Shown here: positions 51,563-60,732 of the stretch, in pieces
How the letters are laid out: each line of letters starts with the position of its first letter
Numbering within the stretch: position 1 is the stretch's first letter
Source of the DNA: Gelidibacter pelagius
GTDB lineage: Bacteria > Bacteroidota > Bacteroidia > Flavobacteriales > Flavobacteriaceae
Direction: 5' to 3'
Assembly: GCF_017581925.1 (NCBI RefSeq)
Contig: NZ_JAGEVG010000008.1
Coordinates: 62,001-126,000, forward strand
DNA length: 64,000 nt
Notes under the pieces: model-generated
Told to the model about the DNA's origin: nothing
The model's input: the letters and a program-made list of their open reading frames with translations, nothing else
Database searches by the model: none
Made by a program: the position numbers and the translations under genes

Positions 51563-52597
51563 ATGAAAAACCCACCATATGATCTAGGCGCCTCCAGTGA
51601 TCAATTTATTGCCCTTTTTTTAGTTCTTATATGTCTATTTGTAATACTTGTTTTTAGGAATTGGTACAACCTATTTAAAAAACGTAGTTTAAGAAAAGAA
51701 AATAGACGACTGACAGAACAGTTAAAAGCACATCAACGTGATATTTCGAACTTTAACATTCAAGTGAAAAAGACGAAGGCTATTGAAGAGCGACTTAAAT
51801 TCAGTCAAGCAGCAATTACTCAATTAGATAACGAGCTAAGAGCCTATAAGGAGAAATTCTATTCCACATTAAGCCAAAAAGAAAAAGAAATAGAAGAACA
51901 AAAGGACATTATTAATCATCAGAAAATAGCTTACGAACGTTATGTTAATTTTAAAAACGTTGAAACCAACAATACCAGACTTGGTGCACATTTTATTAAG
52001 AATGTGATAAGTCAGATTTATATTGATTTAGATACAGCAGAAAATAACCCTAAATCATTTTTCGGCATTTATTACAGTTTTAAAAATACAGAAAATAAGA
52101 TTCCCCCTCTGATCGCCTTAAAGCATATTTTTAAACTTTTAGACTACAATGTTCACGCTATAAATAAAGAACACATCAGTTTAGACGAGGAATGGAGACA
52201 TATTGAAATGTTTATGGAGTTAATTCAATATCTTAAACCAAATACGGACATCAAATTAGAAACCCAGATAAGTATAGAGCAAAAAAGACTTTTAAAAATA
52301 AAACCTACTTTATTTTTTCCATTTGTAGAAAATGCTCTAAAACATGGAAGCTTAAATAATGAGAACTCTTTTATACGAATTGTTTTAAAGGAAAATGAAG
52401 ACAAACAATTAATCTATTGCCTGGTGAATAGTGCTGAACAAAGAGGAGCTGGCGATAGTAAAGTCACACCAACTGCTAATTTTGGTTTAAATGCACTACA
52501 ACAGTTGCTAAATGCCTACTACCCTAATAGCAAATTAGAACACAAAATATTACCAAACAACCAATATCAATCTGAACTAACTTTAAACCTGAATTAA
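51563..52597 (+). CDS. LytS-type sensor histidine kinase
   Basis: Protein of 344 residues with one N-terminal membrane helix (FIALFLVLICLFVILVF, residues about 12-28), no extracellular sensor, then a long coiled coil (about 45-125). The kinase part is of the LytS/HPK10 type: phosphoacceptor H143 in LGAHFIKNVISQIY, and N box PFVENALKHGSLNNE near residue 255. It is a minimal relay kinase, as is common in flavobacterial LytTR systems, where signal comes from membrane or partner proteins. The regulator gene starts at its stop codon. Confidence 0.9.
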   Translation: MKNPPYDLGASSDQFIALFLVLICLFVILVFRNWYNLFKKRSLRKENRRLTEQLKAHQRDISNFNIQVKKTKAIEERLKFSQAAITQLDNELRAYKEKFYSTLSQKEKEIEEQKDIINHQKIAYERYVNFKNVETNNTRLGAHFIKNVISQIYIDLDTAENNPKSFFGIYYSFKNTENKIPPLIALKHIFKLLDYNVHAINKEHISLDEEWRHIEMFMELIQYLKPNTDIKLETQISIEQKRLLKIKPTLFFPFVENALKHGSLNNENSFIRIVLKENEDKQLIYCLVNSAEQRGAGDSKVTPTANFGLNALQQLLNAYYPNSKLEHKILPNNQYQSELTLNLN

Positions 52598-53356
52598 TTG
52601 ATACGTTATATTCTAGTAGACGACAATCCAAGTGTTTTACATTCTGTAAAAACAAAAATAGAAGCTTTACCGAAAGATTATGATCTGCAACATATAAAGA
52701 GCTATGACAGTTCTAAAAAAGCGTTTGAAGAAGTGAACGAGAGTAATTACGATTTATTGATCGTAGATTATGAAATGCCAGTGTATAATGGTCTTGAATT
52801 AGCTCGAAAAATTGGAAAGAACAAGAAAATTATCTTTTTAACCTCCACGACTGATAACGAAAAAAAAGTGATTAACACCCTTGATATTTCCGGATATTTA
52901 AGTAAACCATTTGACATAGAGGAATTTAAGTATATTATTAAACATAAAATTATCGGCAAAATAAATTCTTCCAAAGCATATTTAAAACCTCACACAATAA
53001 CCTTGAACATTGGCGCTAACAAAGATGTGCGTTTTCTAACGAATCAAGTGTATTACATTAGCAAATCATTAACTGATAATGGTGAACAGCCCATCAAAAA
53101 TCATGTACATTTATATGGGAAAAATGATGTTGTTTTATATGCGAACCTAAGGATTACTATAAAAGACCTTTATGAGAAATTAGCAGATTACAACTTTGAG
53201 AAGATAGATCAGAGTAATATAATTAACATGGATTATTTAAAAGAACGTGATAACATGCATATTAGACTACAGGATTGTAGAGAAAGCTTTGTAGTTACCT
53301 CTAAGCACAAACCTGGAATTGTGGCAAAATTAAGAGCTATACTAACGCAAAATTAA
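52598..53356 (+). CDS. LytTR-family response regulator
   Basis: Protein of 252 residues starting at TTG (MIRYILVDDNPSVLHSVKTK) right after the kinase stop. The receiver domain has D57 in LLIVDYEMP and K in GYLSKPFDIEEF. The C-terminal ~110 residues match LytTR: VYYISKSLTDNGEQPIKNHV, YANLRITIKDLYEKLADYNF and KIDQSNIINMDYLKER. LytTR domains bind DNA in tandem sites. Targets are unknown; the next genes on the other strand end at 53371, so this operon stops here. Confidence 0.92.
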   Translation: MIRYILVDDNPSVLHSVKTKIEALPKDYDLQHIKSYDSSKKAFEEVNESNYDLLIVDYEMPVYNGLELARKIGKNKKIIFLTSTTDNEKKVINTLDISGYLSKPFDIEEFKYIIKHKIIGKINSSKAYLKPHTITLNIGANKDVRFLTNQVYYISKSLTDNGEQPIKNHVHLYGKNDVVLYANLRITIKDLYEKLADYNFEKIDQSNIINMDYLKERDNMHIRLQDCRESFVVTSKHKPGIVAKLRAILTQN

Positions 53357-53370
53357 ATTAGTTTTAAGAA

Positions 53371-56337
53371 CTAATAATACTCTTTTATATAAGCACAAGC
53401 TCTTTCAAATAAGATCTGATCCTTATGCAGTTTGTACTTTAAAAGTGCCTTACGTAACGACTTTTGAACTTCACGCTCTCCAGAACTTGTCACTTGCCAA
53501 CCCGGAAAACGAACTATCCGCACAATGGCATCAATGTCTTCAACGATACGTTCTACTACGGCTGGTGTTTGGTCGGTTTTAAGCTCTAAGAACAATTCGG
53601 TCAATGCTGCTTTTGGTGTTCTTTCTATGAGAAGCTCTTCAAGCTCCTTCTCTGCCTCTACAGTTTGTTTGGCCAGTTTACAAAGTTCCTTAATAAATTC
53701 TATGGAAGTAATTAAGCCTTGTTCGGCTTGATTCCTTAAATCTTCAAGACGTTCACTTAGTGATTTAAATTTTGGATTTCCCGCGAATTTCTTGAAACGC
53801 TTTATTAATATCTTTTCAAGTTTTTTAACGCTCTGTGGATCTGGGTTGTTAAATATATCTTCAATTATATCAGCATCTAACCTGAATTCTTCAAGCTGAT
53901 GCACCTCTCCCACATGAATGTTATCGTGAATCAACTTTGTAGTTTGTGCACCCAATGAAAACCAAAGTAATTTCCCGATATTATCTGAAGCGGGCCTTAC
54001 GGATTCAAAGACTTGACTTAACCATTTATAATCCTCTTGGTAACTATTTAAAACGTTATCCGGTGATAGTGACTCCCATAATTTGGAAAGAAATTTATAA
54101 TCACTAGCAAAAGCATCCTTCTTTTTGTTATCACCTATTGCATTCTGGGCAAGTTCCAACCCTTCAAAACCACCTATGGCCCTATCTACACCTTCAAAAT
54201 GTGACAAAGTATCTTTCATGGCATCAGGTAATTTCTCCCTTAATTCTGATAGATTTGTAATAACTGTTTTAATACTTTCTTCATCAAATTGTAAAGCTTT
54301 AGCTGCATCATCAAAGACGCCAAAATAATCTACGATGCGACCAAAGGATTTTCCTTTATACAAGCGGTTTGTTCTACAGATGGCTTGCAAAAGTGTATGG
54401 TCTTTAATTGATTTATCTAAATACATAGTCTGCAAAATAGGCGCGTCAAATCCTGTCAATAATTTCGCGGTAACGATTATAAACTGTAAATCACCCAATG
54501 GATCATTAAATTCGTCTACAATTTTTTCTTGTTGTCCTTTATCAACAGCCCACTTTTGTTTAAACTCCAAAGTATCATTTGCTGAAGTTGAAATCACGAC
54601 GCGACTGGCATCTACAGGGAAGTATTTATCTAGCTCTTCTTTGTATTGAACACAAGCATATCTATCTGGTGTAACAATCATGGCTTTAAAACCATGTGGT
54701 TCTACTTTTTCCTTGAAATGAATAGCGATGTCCTTCACGATTTTATCGACACGCTCTGGTGACTTTAAAAACGCCGACATCTTTGCCGATTTCTTATTTA
54801 ATGCATCTGCTTCTTCATCTGTAAGTGCTGACGATTCTCTAAATTCCTCAAAAGCTTTATCAATTGTTTCTTTATCCACATGTACATCTACCAAACGGGG
54901 TTCAAAGTGTAATGGTAAAGTAGCATTATCCCTAATAGAGTCATGAAAGGTATAGCGCGACATGTAACCCCCTTTGTCTTCTTCAGCTCCAAATGCCCAA
55001 AAGGTATTCTTATCTGCTTTGTTGACTGGTGTTCCTGTTAATCCAAAAAGAAAAGCATTCGGCAATGCAGCTCTCATTTGTCGACCCAAATCACCTTCTT
55101 GTGTGCGGTGCGCTTCATCAACCAAAACAATAATATTGTCTCTGGTGTTCATGTTAGGTTTTGCATCCCTGAACTTAAAAATCATAGAAATGATAATCTT
55201 TCTGGTATCGTTTTCTAATAATTTTTGAAGCTGTTTGATATTATCGGTAGTCTCAACATTTGCAATATCTGCTGCATTGAACGTTCCTGTAATTTGTGTA
55301 TCTAAATCCGTTCGATCCACTAAGACAATTACCGTAGGACTTTTCAAGTCTTTTTCGCGCCTCAATTTTTGAGCGGCAAAAACCATTAATAACGATTTAC
55401 CAGACCCTTGAAAATGCCAAATCAAACCTTTTTTAATTTTACCCTCCTTAACACGTTCTACAATTTTATTGGCACCTTCATATTGTTGAAAACGCGGTAT
55501 AATTTTAATACGTTGCTTCTTATTATTAGTGGTGAAAAGTGAAAAATTCAAGAGTATATCCAATAAACGTCTGGGATGCATTAAATCTGATAACTCTTTA
55601 CCGATCTCACCTAAACCCAAACGCTTGGCTATGGCATCTTCATCATTCTCTAAGCGCCAAGGCGCCCAAAACTCTAAGGGTGTTCTAATAGCCCCATAAT
55701 AGAGCTCTTTCCCTTCCGTTGCAAAGGATAATATGTTAGGAACGAATAATTGAGAGATAGAGTTCTCATAAATATCATGAACCTCATAGGCACCATCCAG
55801 CCAACTGACCGATGGACGAATTGGGGTCTTTGCTTCCCCTATAACTACTGGGATTCCGTTTATAAATAAGACAATATCTGGTATTTTGGTCTCTCTGTGA
55901 TGAATTCTTAGTTGAGAAGTTGCAATAAAACTATTGTTCTTCAATTCTTCAAAGTCGATTAGCCTAATTGGCACATGTCGATTATTCTCACCAAAAGGCA
56001 TGGTTTTATCACCTTGTAACCATTGAAAGAACTCCTCATTGGCACGAACCAACCCAACTTGATGTACGGAAATTAGAATAGCCCGTAACTTATAAATTAC
56101 TTCATCAGCTAAATCGGGGTTTTGTGTGATTTCAGGGTTTAGCCGAATTAATGCTTCTTTTAATTTTGATTCAATCAACACCTCATTTACGGAACGTTGT
56201 AATTCTTGGGAAGATTTATATTTCCAAAACCTCGGATACGATGTTGAATCTTCAGATACTTCATTAGTATTTAAATTAACACCCGTAAGTTGTTTGATGA
56301 TGTAGTTTTCTACACTGTTTAGTTCGTTGAAGCTCAT
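53371..56337 (-). CDS. hsdR: Type I restriction endonuclease subunit HsdR
   Basis: Motor and nuclease subunit of a type I restriction system, 988 residues. The PD-(D/E)XK nuclease lies near 150-172: PDIVLFINGIPVVIGEAKTP, with D and ExK. The SF2 translocase has Walker A FQGSGKSLLM near 310, DEAH in IVLVDEAHRTQEGDLGRQ near 408 and LTGTPVNKADKNTFW near 432. Domain 2 shows TAKLLTGFDAPILQTMYLDK and the HAQ-type arginine finger region QAICRTNRLYKGKSFGRIVD. The C-terminus is helical. No hsdM or hsdS lies in the window; they may be beyond the right edge. It is the last gene of the leftward operon, 9 bases after the coiled-coil gene. Confidence 0.93.
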   Translation of the reverse strand: MSFNELNSVENYIIKQLTGVNLNTNEVSEDSTSYPRFWKYKSSQELQRSVNEVLIESKLKEALIRLNPEITQNPDLADEVIYKLRAILISVHQVGLVRANEEFFQWLQGDKTMPFGENNRHVPIRLIDFEELKNNSFIATSQLRIHHRETKIPDIVLFINGIPVVIGEAKTPIRPSVSWLDGAYEVHDIYENSISQLFVPNILSFATEGKELYYGAIRTPLEFWAPWRLENDEDAIAKRLGLGEIGKELSDLMHPRRLLDILLNFSLFTTNNKKQRIKIIPRFQQYEGANKIVERVKEGKIKKGLIWHFQGSGKSLLMVFAAQKLRREKDLKSPTVIVLVDRTDLDTQITGTFNAADIANVETTDNIKQLQKLLENDTRKIIISMIFKFRDAKPNMNTRDNIIVLVDEAHRTQEGDLGRQMRAALPNAFLFGLTGTPVNKADKNTFWAFGAEEDKGGYMSRYTFHDSIRDNATLPLHFEPRLVDVHVDKETIDKAFEEFRESSALTDEEADALNKKSAKMSAFLKSPERVDKIVKDIAIHFKEKVEPHGFKAMIVTPDRYACVQYKEELDKYFPVDASRVVISTSANDTLEFKQKWAVDKGQQEKIVDEFNDPLGDLQFIIVTAKLLTGFDAPILQTMYLDKSIKDHTLLQAICRTNRLYKGKSFGRIVDYFGVFDDAAKALQFDEESIKTVITNLSELREKLPDAMKDTLSHFEGVDRAIGGFEGLELAQNAIGDNKKKDAFASDYKFLSKLWESLSPDNVLNSYQEDYKWLSQVFESVRPASDNIGKLLWFSLGAQTTKLIHDNIHVGEVHQLEEFRLDADIIEDIFNNPDPQSVKKLEKILIKRFKKFAGNPKFKSLSERLEDLRNQAEQGLITSIEFIKELCKLAKQTVEAEKELEELLIERTPKAALTELFLELKTDQTPAVVERIVEDIDAIVRIVRFPGWQVTSSGEREVQKSLRKALLKYKLHKDQILFERACAYIKEYY

Positions 56338-56346
56338 ATTACATTT

Positions 56347-57018
56347 TTATAATAATTTATACATCATAAATCCAAAACTTACCACCGTAACTATAAGAAT
56401 AGATACAACAAATAGTAAAAGCTGATCTATTTTTTTCCTATTCATATCTAATTTGGAACTTAAGTTTACCATTTGCCTCAAAACTTCGTTTTCCTTCTCA
56501 TCGACTAATTGTAGTTGTTCTAATAATCTGCTTTGACTATCCGTTATTGATTTATTAAGTTTTTTAGTGTTAATATCAATTTCTCCGGAAGTTGATTTCG
56601 AAAAACGACTAAAATCCTCACTAACTACTTCTTTAAGGCTCTTTAGTTCAGCAGAATAGGTATCAACCTTTTTTTGAAACTTATCGAGAACTGAATCAAG
56701 AGTTTGATTAGTTGATTCCTCATAATTATTAGCTAAAGTTTCAAACTTATGGCTTTGGTCCGAAACATTGCTACTTAATGTTATTAATGCATCATTCAAA
56801 GACTTCTTTATAACTTCAAAGTCATTTTTCTTAGATTGATAATCATTTTCAATAGATGTCTTAAAAATTTGTACAGATTGTACAAAAGACTCAATTTCAT
56901 CAATTGTTTTTTTTGCGTTTTCGCTATTTTTCGATGTTATCTCGTTTATTGATTTTAAACGCTCAAGTTCATTTATTAGCGCTTCAAATTCTTCTTGTAA
57001 TTTTATAGTTTTAGCCAT
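56347..57018 (-). CDS. C-tail-anchored coiled-coil membrane protein
   Basis: Protein of 223 residues, almost entirely long coiled coil (residues about 1-195, e.g. EFEALINELERLKSINEIT and KYNDEE-like heptads LDSVLDKFQKKVDTYSAELK), ending in one transmembrane helix (LLLFVVSILIVTVVSFGFMM) with a two-residue tail. Topology implies a rod on the cytoplasmic side anchored by its C-terminus. No family recognised. Its ATG overlaps the RecQ-like stop codon (TAATG), so it is translationally coupled. A membrane anchor or length-sensor for the helicase complex is an inference. Confidence 0.85.
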   Translation of the reverse strand: MAKTIKLQEEFEALINELERLKSINEITSKNSENAKKTIDEIESFVQSVQIFKTSIENDYQSKKNDFEVIKKSLNDALITLSSNVSDQSHKFETLANNYEESTNQTLDSVLDKFQKKVDTYSAELKSLKEVVSEDFSRFSKSTSGEIDINTKKLNKSITDSQSRLLEQLQLVDEKENEVLRQMVNLSSKLDMNRKKIDQLLLFVVSILIVTVVSFGFMMYKLL

Positions 57019-60000
57019 TATTCTGTGATTTTATCTAGAAGTTCTTTTAATCTAAAATGTGTTCTGTTCACCAATAATTCAGAAGATAGTTCATTCATTA
57101 AAGTTTCAATTTCTGAATTAAAATCAAGGGTTTTTTTATTGAATAGATCAATTAAAGACATCACCTCCTCCCATGAGTCAATGCGCAACATACGCCTAAA
57201 TCCTGATCTATATAAATCAATTGCTGTAGCTACTAATGGCTTAGTATTAGCACTTTCTAAGGTATCTTCTTCCTTCAACTCCAAAGCAAATAAACTAAAG
57301 GAGGTTAATAAATCAACACTAGCATTATCCACCATGTTAATCCGTAAATTATCACAGGCACCTCTCAAGTGTTTGGCGTTATCAATCTGTCCTCCTAGCC
57401 CATCTGGTGGTTTATCAATAAAATTGATGTATTTTTTTACAATAGCACAATTTTCTTTAGTTCCTTTTTCAGTGTCGGCAGGCAGATAATCTTGGCGAGC
57501 ATATTTAGAAGTAAAGTATCTAATCATTCGATCACGAAATTCATCCTCCCCCTCACTTAAGTGAACCTTACACAATTCTTGCATATAATCTATTGAACGT
57601 TTTCTTTTGTCTGAAATCTCGCTTTCAATAAATTCAATTAACACATACAATACCTTAGTAAGTATAGAGTTTTCTTTGACTTTTCTAACTTTATTAAGCC
57701 ACAGCTTGGTGGTTTCTATTCCCAAGTATCTTCTTAAATAAGATTTAAAGTTGTTTCTATATTCTCTATCACTTTTTGCCTTAAAACGTACTTCAATAGA
57801 TTGTCCAACATAATCAATAACATAATCATCAATTATCCCTAAAATATTCAAACGATAAACAGCACGTTGAGTGTCCTGAGCATTCCTTATCCTTGAAAAA
57901 TTATCTTTCAAAAACTTTTCAGTATCGCTATTTGGAGAAAATTCCCGTTTTGCTACGCCATACTTATTGATTTGAAATTTATAATATTGATATCTAATAC
58001 TTTCTGAAAAATCATCTTTATCAGTACTAAAGTTATAAGCAGCTCGTATAATCCGCTCTTCGAAATCCTGATACCCAATTCCTTTAATAACTTCATTCAT
58101 TTTAGAAACTGTTCCATTTGTAAAACCTATTTTCAATCTATACTGATCATTTGTACCACTCTCAATAAGTGTTCTTATACCATCTGCTGTTTTAGTTTTA
58201 AAATAGCCTAAGTAGTCGTTATTCTCACAAGAATCTTTTAAGGTCTTTCTTGCAAATTCGAGTATCTCATTTGCTTTCTCAATATTAAAGTTTTGTGTGG
58301 CATCTGGATAACTGCGCAGATTCCTCTCCAAATCTAATAATCCAATTTTTACACGCACATCTGCGTTATCGTGCCAAGGCCCGTTTACATAAACATACCG
58401 ATCTTTATATAGATTCACCGATTTCACCTCTGGATATTTATCTGTAATCTGTTGCTTCAAAACATTTACGAAAAAGTTATCTTCATACTGAACTTCTTCT
58501 AAAAGTTCATCTATTATAAGTCTTTCTCGCTCTATACCCTTAAAGGCATTCTTATAAAAATCATAATTAGTTTCAACATCTGCGGGATGATACAGAATGG
58601 AACATAACGAAGGATTTCCATCTCGACCAGCTCGACCAGCTTCTTGATAGAAACTTTCTACAGAGTTAGGAAAAGAGTAATGTATCGAATAACGAATATT
58701 AGGCTTATCTATTCCCATTCCAAAAGCCTTAGTTGCTATCATTAAGTTGGCTTTGTTCTTAATAAAATCATCTTGATTACCATATGATTCTTCAGCTTCA
58801 GATTCCACTAAATTATCTTTGATAACATTATCATCTCCACCACCAAAAAAAGTTCTAATATCTAAAAATGACAAATCTTTAAGACCTCCACCAAAATTGT
58901 CTCTGCCATAAGCTAAATGCATTACTCCATTGGGCAGTTTAGTTGATTTTATTGGGCAAAAAATTACACCAGCATTTTTATATTCATTATTTGATTTTCC
59001 GAAAAAATCTAAATCTTCATTGATATATCCATATTGTTTTTCTAAAGCACGGATTCTATTAGGCATAGCCGTGATGAAATCTTTAATAACAGGATATTTA
59101 CTGAGCCCAAGTTTTCGTTCTCTCTCGTAAAATTCTAAACCGTTTGGAACTTCAGCTTTTATAGGAATAATATTAAAATTAAGCTCTGCTCTGTCAATGG
59201 ATTCTGCGGCTAAGCTAATTATGGCTTCTTCATTCAAGTCCAATTCTCGCTGTACATCAGCTAACACATCAAATGATGCTGTAGCCGTAAGTCCGAAAAT
59301 GGTAAGTTTACCTTTCTTGGCAGAGCAATGTCGTTTTAAATTTTCGGCCAAGTTTAAATACACGTGTCTAAAGTCATGGCCCCATTCAGATACACAGTGT
59401 GCTTCATCGATTACTGCATAACTGAAATACACATTTAAATCTCGACAACTTGATAATATCTGTCGGAAATTCTCCATTTGAAACCGTTCAGGAGAAACAA
59501 ATAGAATTAAATAATTTCCCTCTATAAGTTTTACCATACGCTCTTCGCGTTCTTCCTTAGTATTGAAAGAATTGATATAGCTTGCATTACTAATACCATT
59601 ATCAATCAATTTATCGTATTGGTCCTTCATTAAAGAGTTAATAGGATCCACCACCATGGTAACTCCTGGATGCAACAATGCACAAATTTGAAAAGTTAAA
59701 GACTTACCACCACCGGTAGGCAACAGGCCTATTACATCTTTACCAATTAGCGCTCTATTAATAATAGCCTCTTGGCCTGGCCTAAAATGAGCTTTTCTAA
59801 AAATATTTTGTAAGATATATTGTAAAGCGTCTTTCTGTTTCTGAGTGTAATATTCAAAACTATGTAATTCCCTACGCTTACCGTTTGTCATCTCTTTTTC
59901 CGTAATGACAACTTTTCCTAATTTTTTGTAATTAATTTGACGGTCTGTAAGAATCTTGAAATTTAAAGAAGATTTCTTCCCTTCTGTGAGGGAGGACAAT

Positions 60001-60674
60001 ACTATTGCATTTTCATTCTCGTCATTTATTGATATCAGTACTTCATTATTCAATTGATTCTTTCCTAAAAGTGGTATTTTAATCTCATCTTTATCAGATA
60101 AGTTATTCAACGCGCTGAACAGTTCATTTAAATCATCTTGTAATAAGCTATTTTCCTGATCAGTAAGTCCTTTTATTTTAAAAGAAGTCTCTACAGGATT
60201 TGACATAAGCACCAACAACATGGTTTTTTGAAGTTGGTTATATGTGATTCCCATTTTTAAACATTTGAAAATATTGAAAATGGAGTGATTTAGATCATAA
60301 ACCTGCTTTTCTTCTAGAAAACCAAATTGCTGCATTACCAAAGTAAGATCGGTCGTATTAACATTTTGATCCCAATTTAATTTCGATTTAATTTCTGGTC
60401 TCGAAAAGTTAAAAGGCTGGTGATCAGAAAAAAACCTATTAAGTAGATATGTACTTATTTTTAACGAAGCTCGTGTTACATCGCCCCTATTTAAAATGTT
60501 CCAACCTGTTTTAAGTAGAGGTGGTACTTCACTTTGATTTATATAATTTGGCGCATTACTAATTGAACACGAACTATTTTTCGTATAAAATTCTGCAACA
60601 TTTTCAGTACCTATAAGTGAGCTGAGGTATTGATTTAATTCATCTATATAAAAGGCTCCATTTATTACAGTCAT
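57018..60674 (-). CDS. Large RecQ-like helicase (1218 residues) of the accessory operon
   Basis: SF2 DNA helicase, twice the length of RecQ. Residues 1-~290 form an N-terminal domain of unknown type. The helicase core follows: FRPGQEAIINRAL (motif 0, ~300), GLLPTGGGKSLTFQ (Walker A, ~316), VIDEAHCVSEWGHDFRHVY (DEAH, ~422), GLTATASFDVL (~464), IATKAFGMGIDKPNIRYS (V, ~645) and QEAGRAGRDGNPS (VI, ~678). About 175 residues separate motifs III and V, roughly 60 more than in the housekeeping RecQ in this window; the insert includes the glycine-rich GRDNFGGGLKDLS. No CxxC zinc cluster typical of RecQ is visible after the core. Residues ~720-1218 are helical and unassigned. Fifty-eight bases separate it from the SF1 helicase gene. 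Confidence 0.9.
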   Translation of the reverse strand: MTVINGAFYIDELNQYLSSLIGTENVAEFYTKNSSCSISNAPNYINQSEVPPLLKTGWNILNRGDVTRASLKISTYLLNRFFSDHQPFNFSRPEIKSKLNWDQNVNTTDLTLVMQQFGFLEEKQVYDLNHSIFNIFKCLKMGITYNQLQKTMLLVLMSNPVETSFKIKGLTDQENSLLQDDLNELFSALNNLSDKDEIKIPLLGKNQLNNEVLISINDENENAIVLSSLTEGKKSSLNFKILTDRQINYKKLGKVVITEKEMTNGKRRELHSFEYYTQKQKDALQYILQNIFRKAHFRPGQEAIINRALIGKDVIGLLPTGGGKSLTFQICALLHPGVTMVVDPINSLMKDQYDKLIDNGISNASYINSFNTKEEREERMVKLIEGNYLILFVSPERFQMENFRQILSSCRDLNVYFSYAVIDEAHCVSEWGHDFRHVYLNLAENLKRHCSAKKGKLTIFGLTATASFDVLADVQRELDLNEEAIISLAAESIDRAELNFNIIPIKAEVPNGLEFYERERKLGLSKYPVIKDFITAMPNRIRALEKQYGYINEDLDFFGKSNNEYKNAGVIFCPIKSTKLPNGVMHLAYGRDNFGGGLKDLSFLDIRTFFGGGDDNVIKDNLVESEAEESYGNQDDFIKNKANLMIATKAFGMGIDKPNIRYSIHYSFPNSVESFYQEAGRAGRDGNPSLCSILYHPADVETNYDFYKNAFKGIERERLIIDELLEEVQYEDNFFVNVLKQQITDKYPEVKSVNLYKDRYVYVNGPWHDNADVRVKIGLLDLERNLRSYPDATQNFNIEKANEILEFARKTLKDSCENNDYLGYFKTKTADGIRTLIESGTNDQYRLKIGFTNGTVSKMNEVIKGIGYQDFEERIIRAAYNFSTDKDDFSESIRYQYYKFQINKYGVAKREFSPNSDTEKFLKDNFSRIRNAQDTQRAVYRLNILGIIDDYVIDYVGQSIEVRFKAKSDREYRNNFKSYLRRYLGIETTKLWLNKVRKVKENSILTKVLYVLIEFIESEISDKRKRSIDYMQELCKVHLSEGEDEFRDRMIRYFTSKYARQDYLPADTEKGTKENCAIVKKYINFIDKPPDGLGGQIDNAKHLRGACDNLRINMVDNASVDLLTSFSLFALELKEEDTLESANTKPLVATAIDLYRSGFRRMLRIDSWEEVMSLIDLFNKKTLDFNSEIETLMNELSSELLVNRTHFRLKELLDKITE

Positions 60675-60705
60675 AATTTAAATATATAACACCGGTTAGC
60701 TAAAT

Positions 60706-60719
60706 CCCAATGTATTGGG
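60706..60719 (-). promoter_or_regulatory. Small intercistronic hairpin between SF1 and RecQ-like genes
   Basis: CCCAAT-GT-ATTGGG is a perfect 6-bp inverted repeat in the only sizeable gap (58 bases) of the operon. No T run follows, so an RNA-processing or expression-tuning site is more likely than a terminator. Confidence 0.35.
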
Positions 60720-60732
60720 CTATGTTAATAAT

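Noticed and set aside
49122-51600. tRNA-Met as the integration site of a genomic island
   Set aside because: I found no second copy of the tRNA 3' end in the window and no integrase gene, so no att pair can be claimed. The island idea stays a hypothesis for the full genome.
57025-57489. 154-codon ORF on the plus strand inside the RecQ-like gene
   Set aside because: It mirrors the coding frame of the helicase C-terminus; serine-rich, no start signal, no domain.
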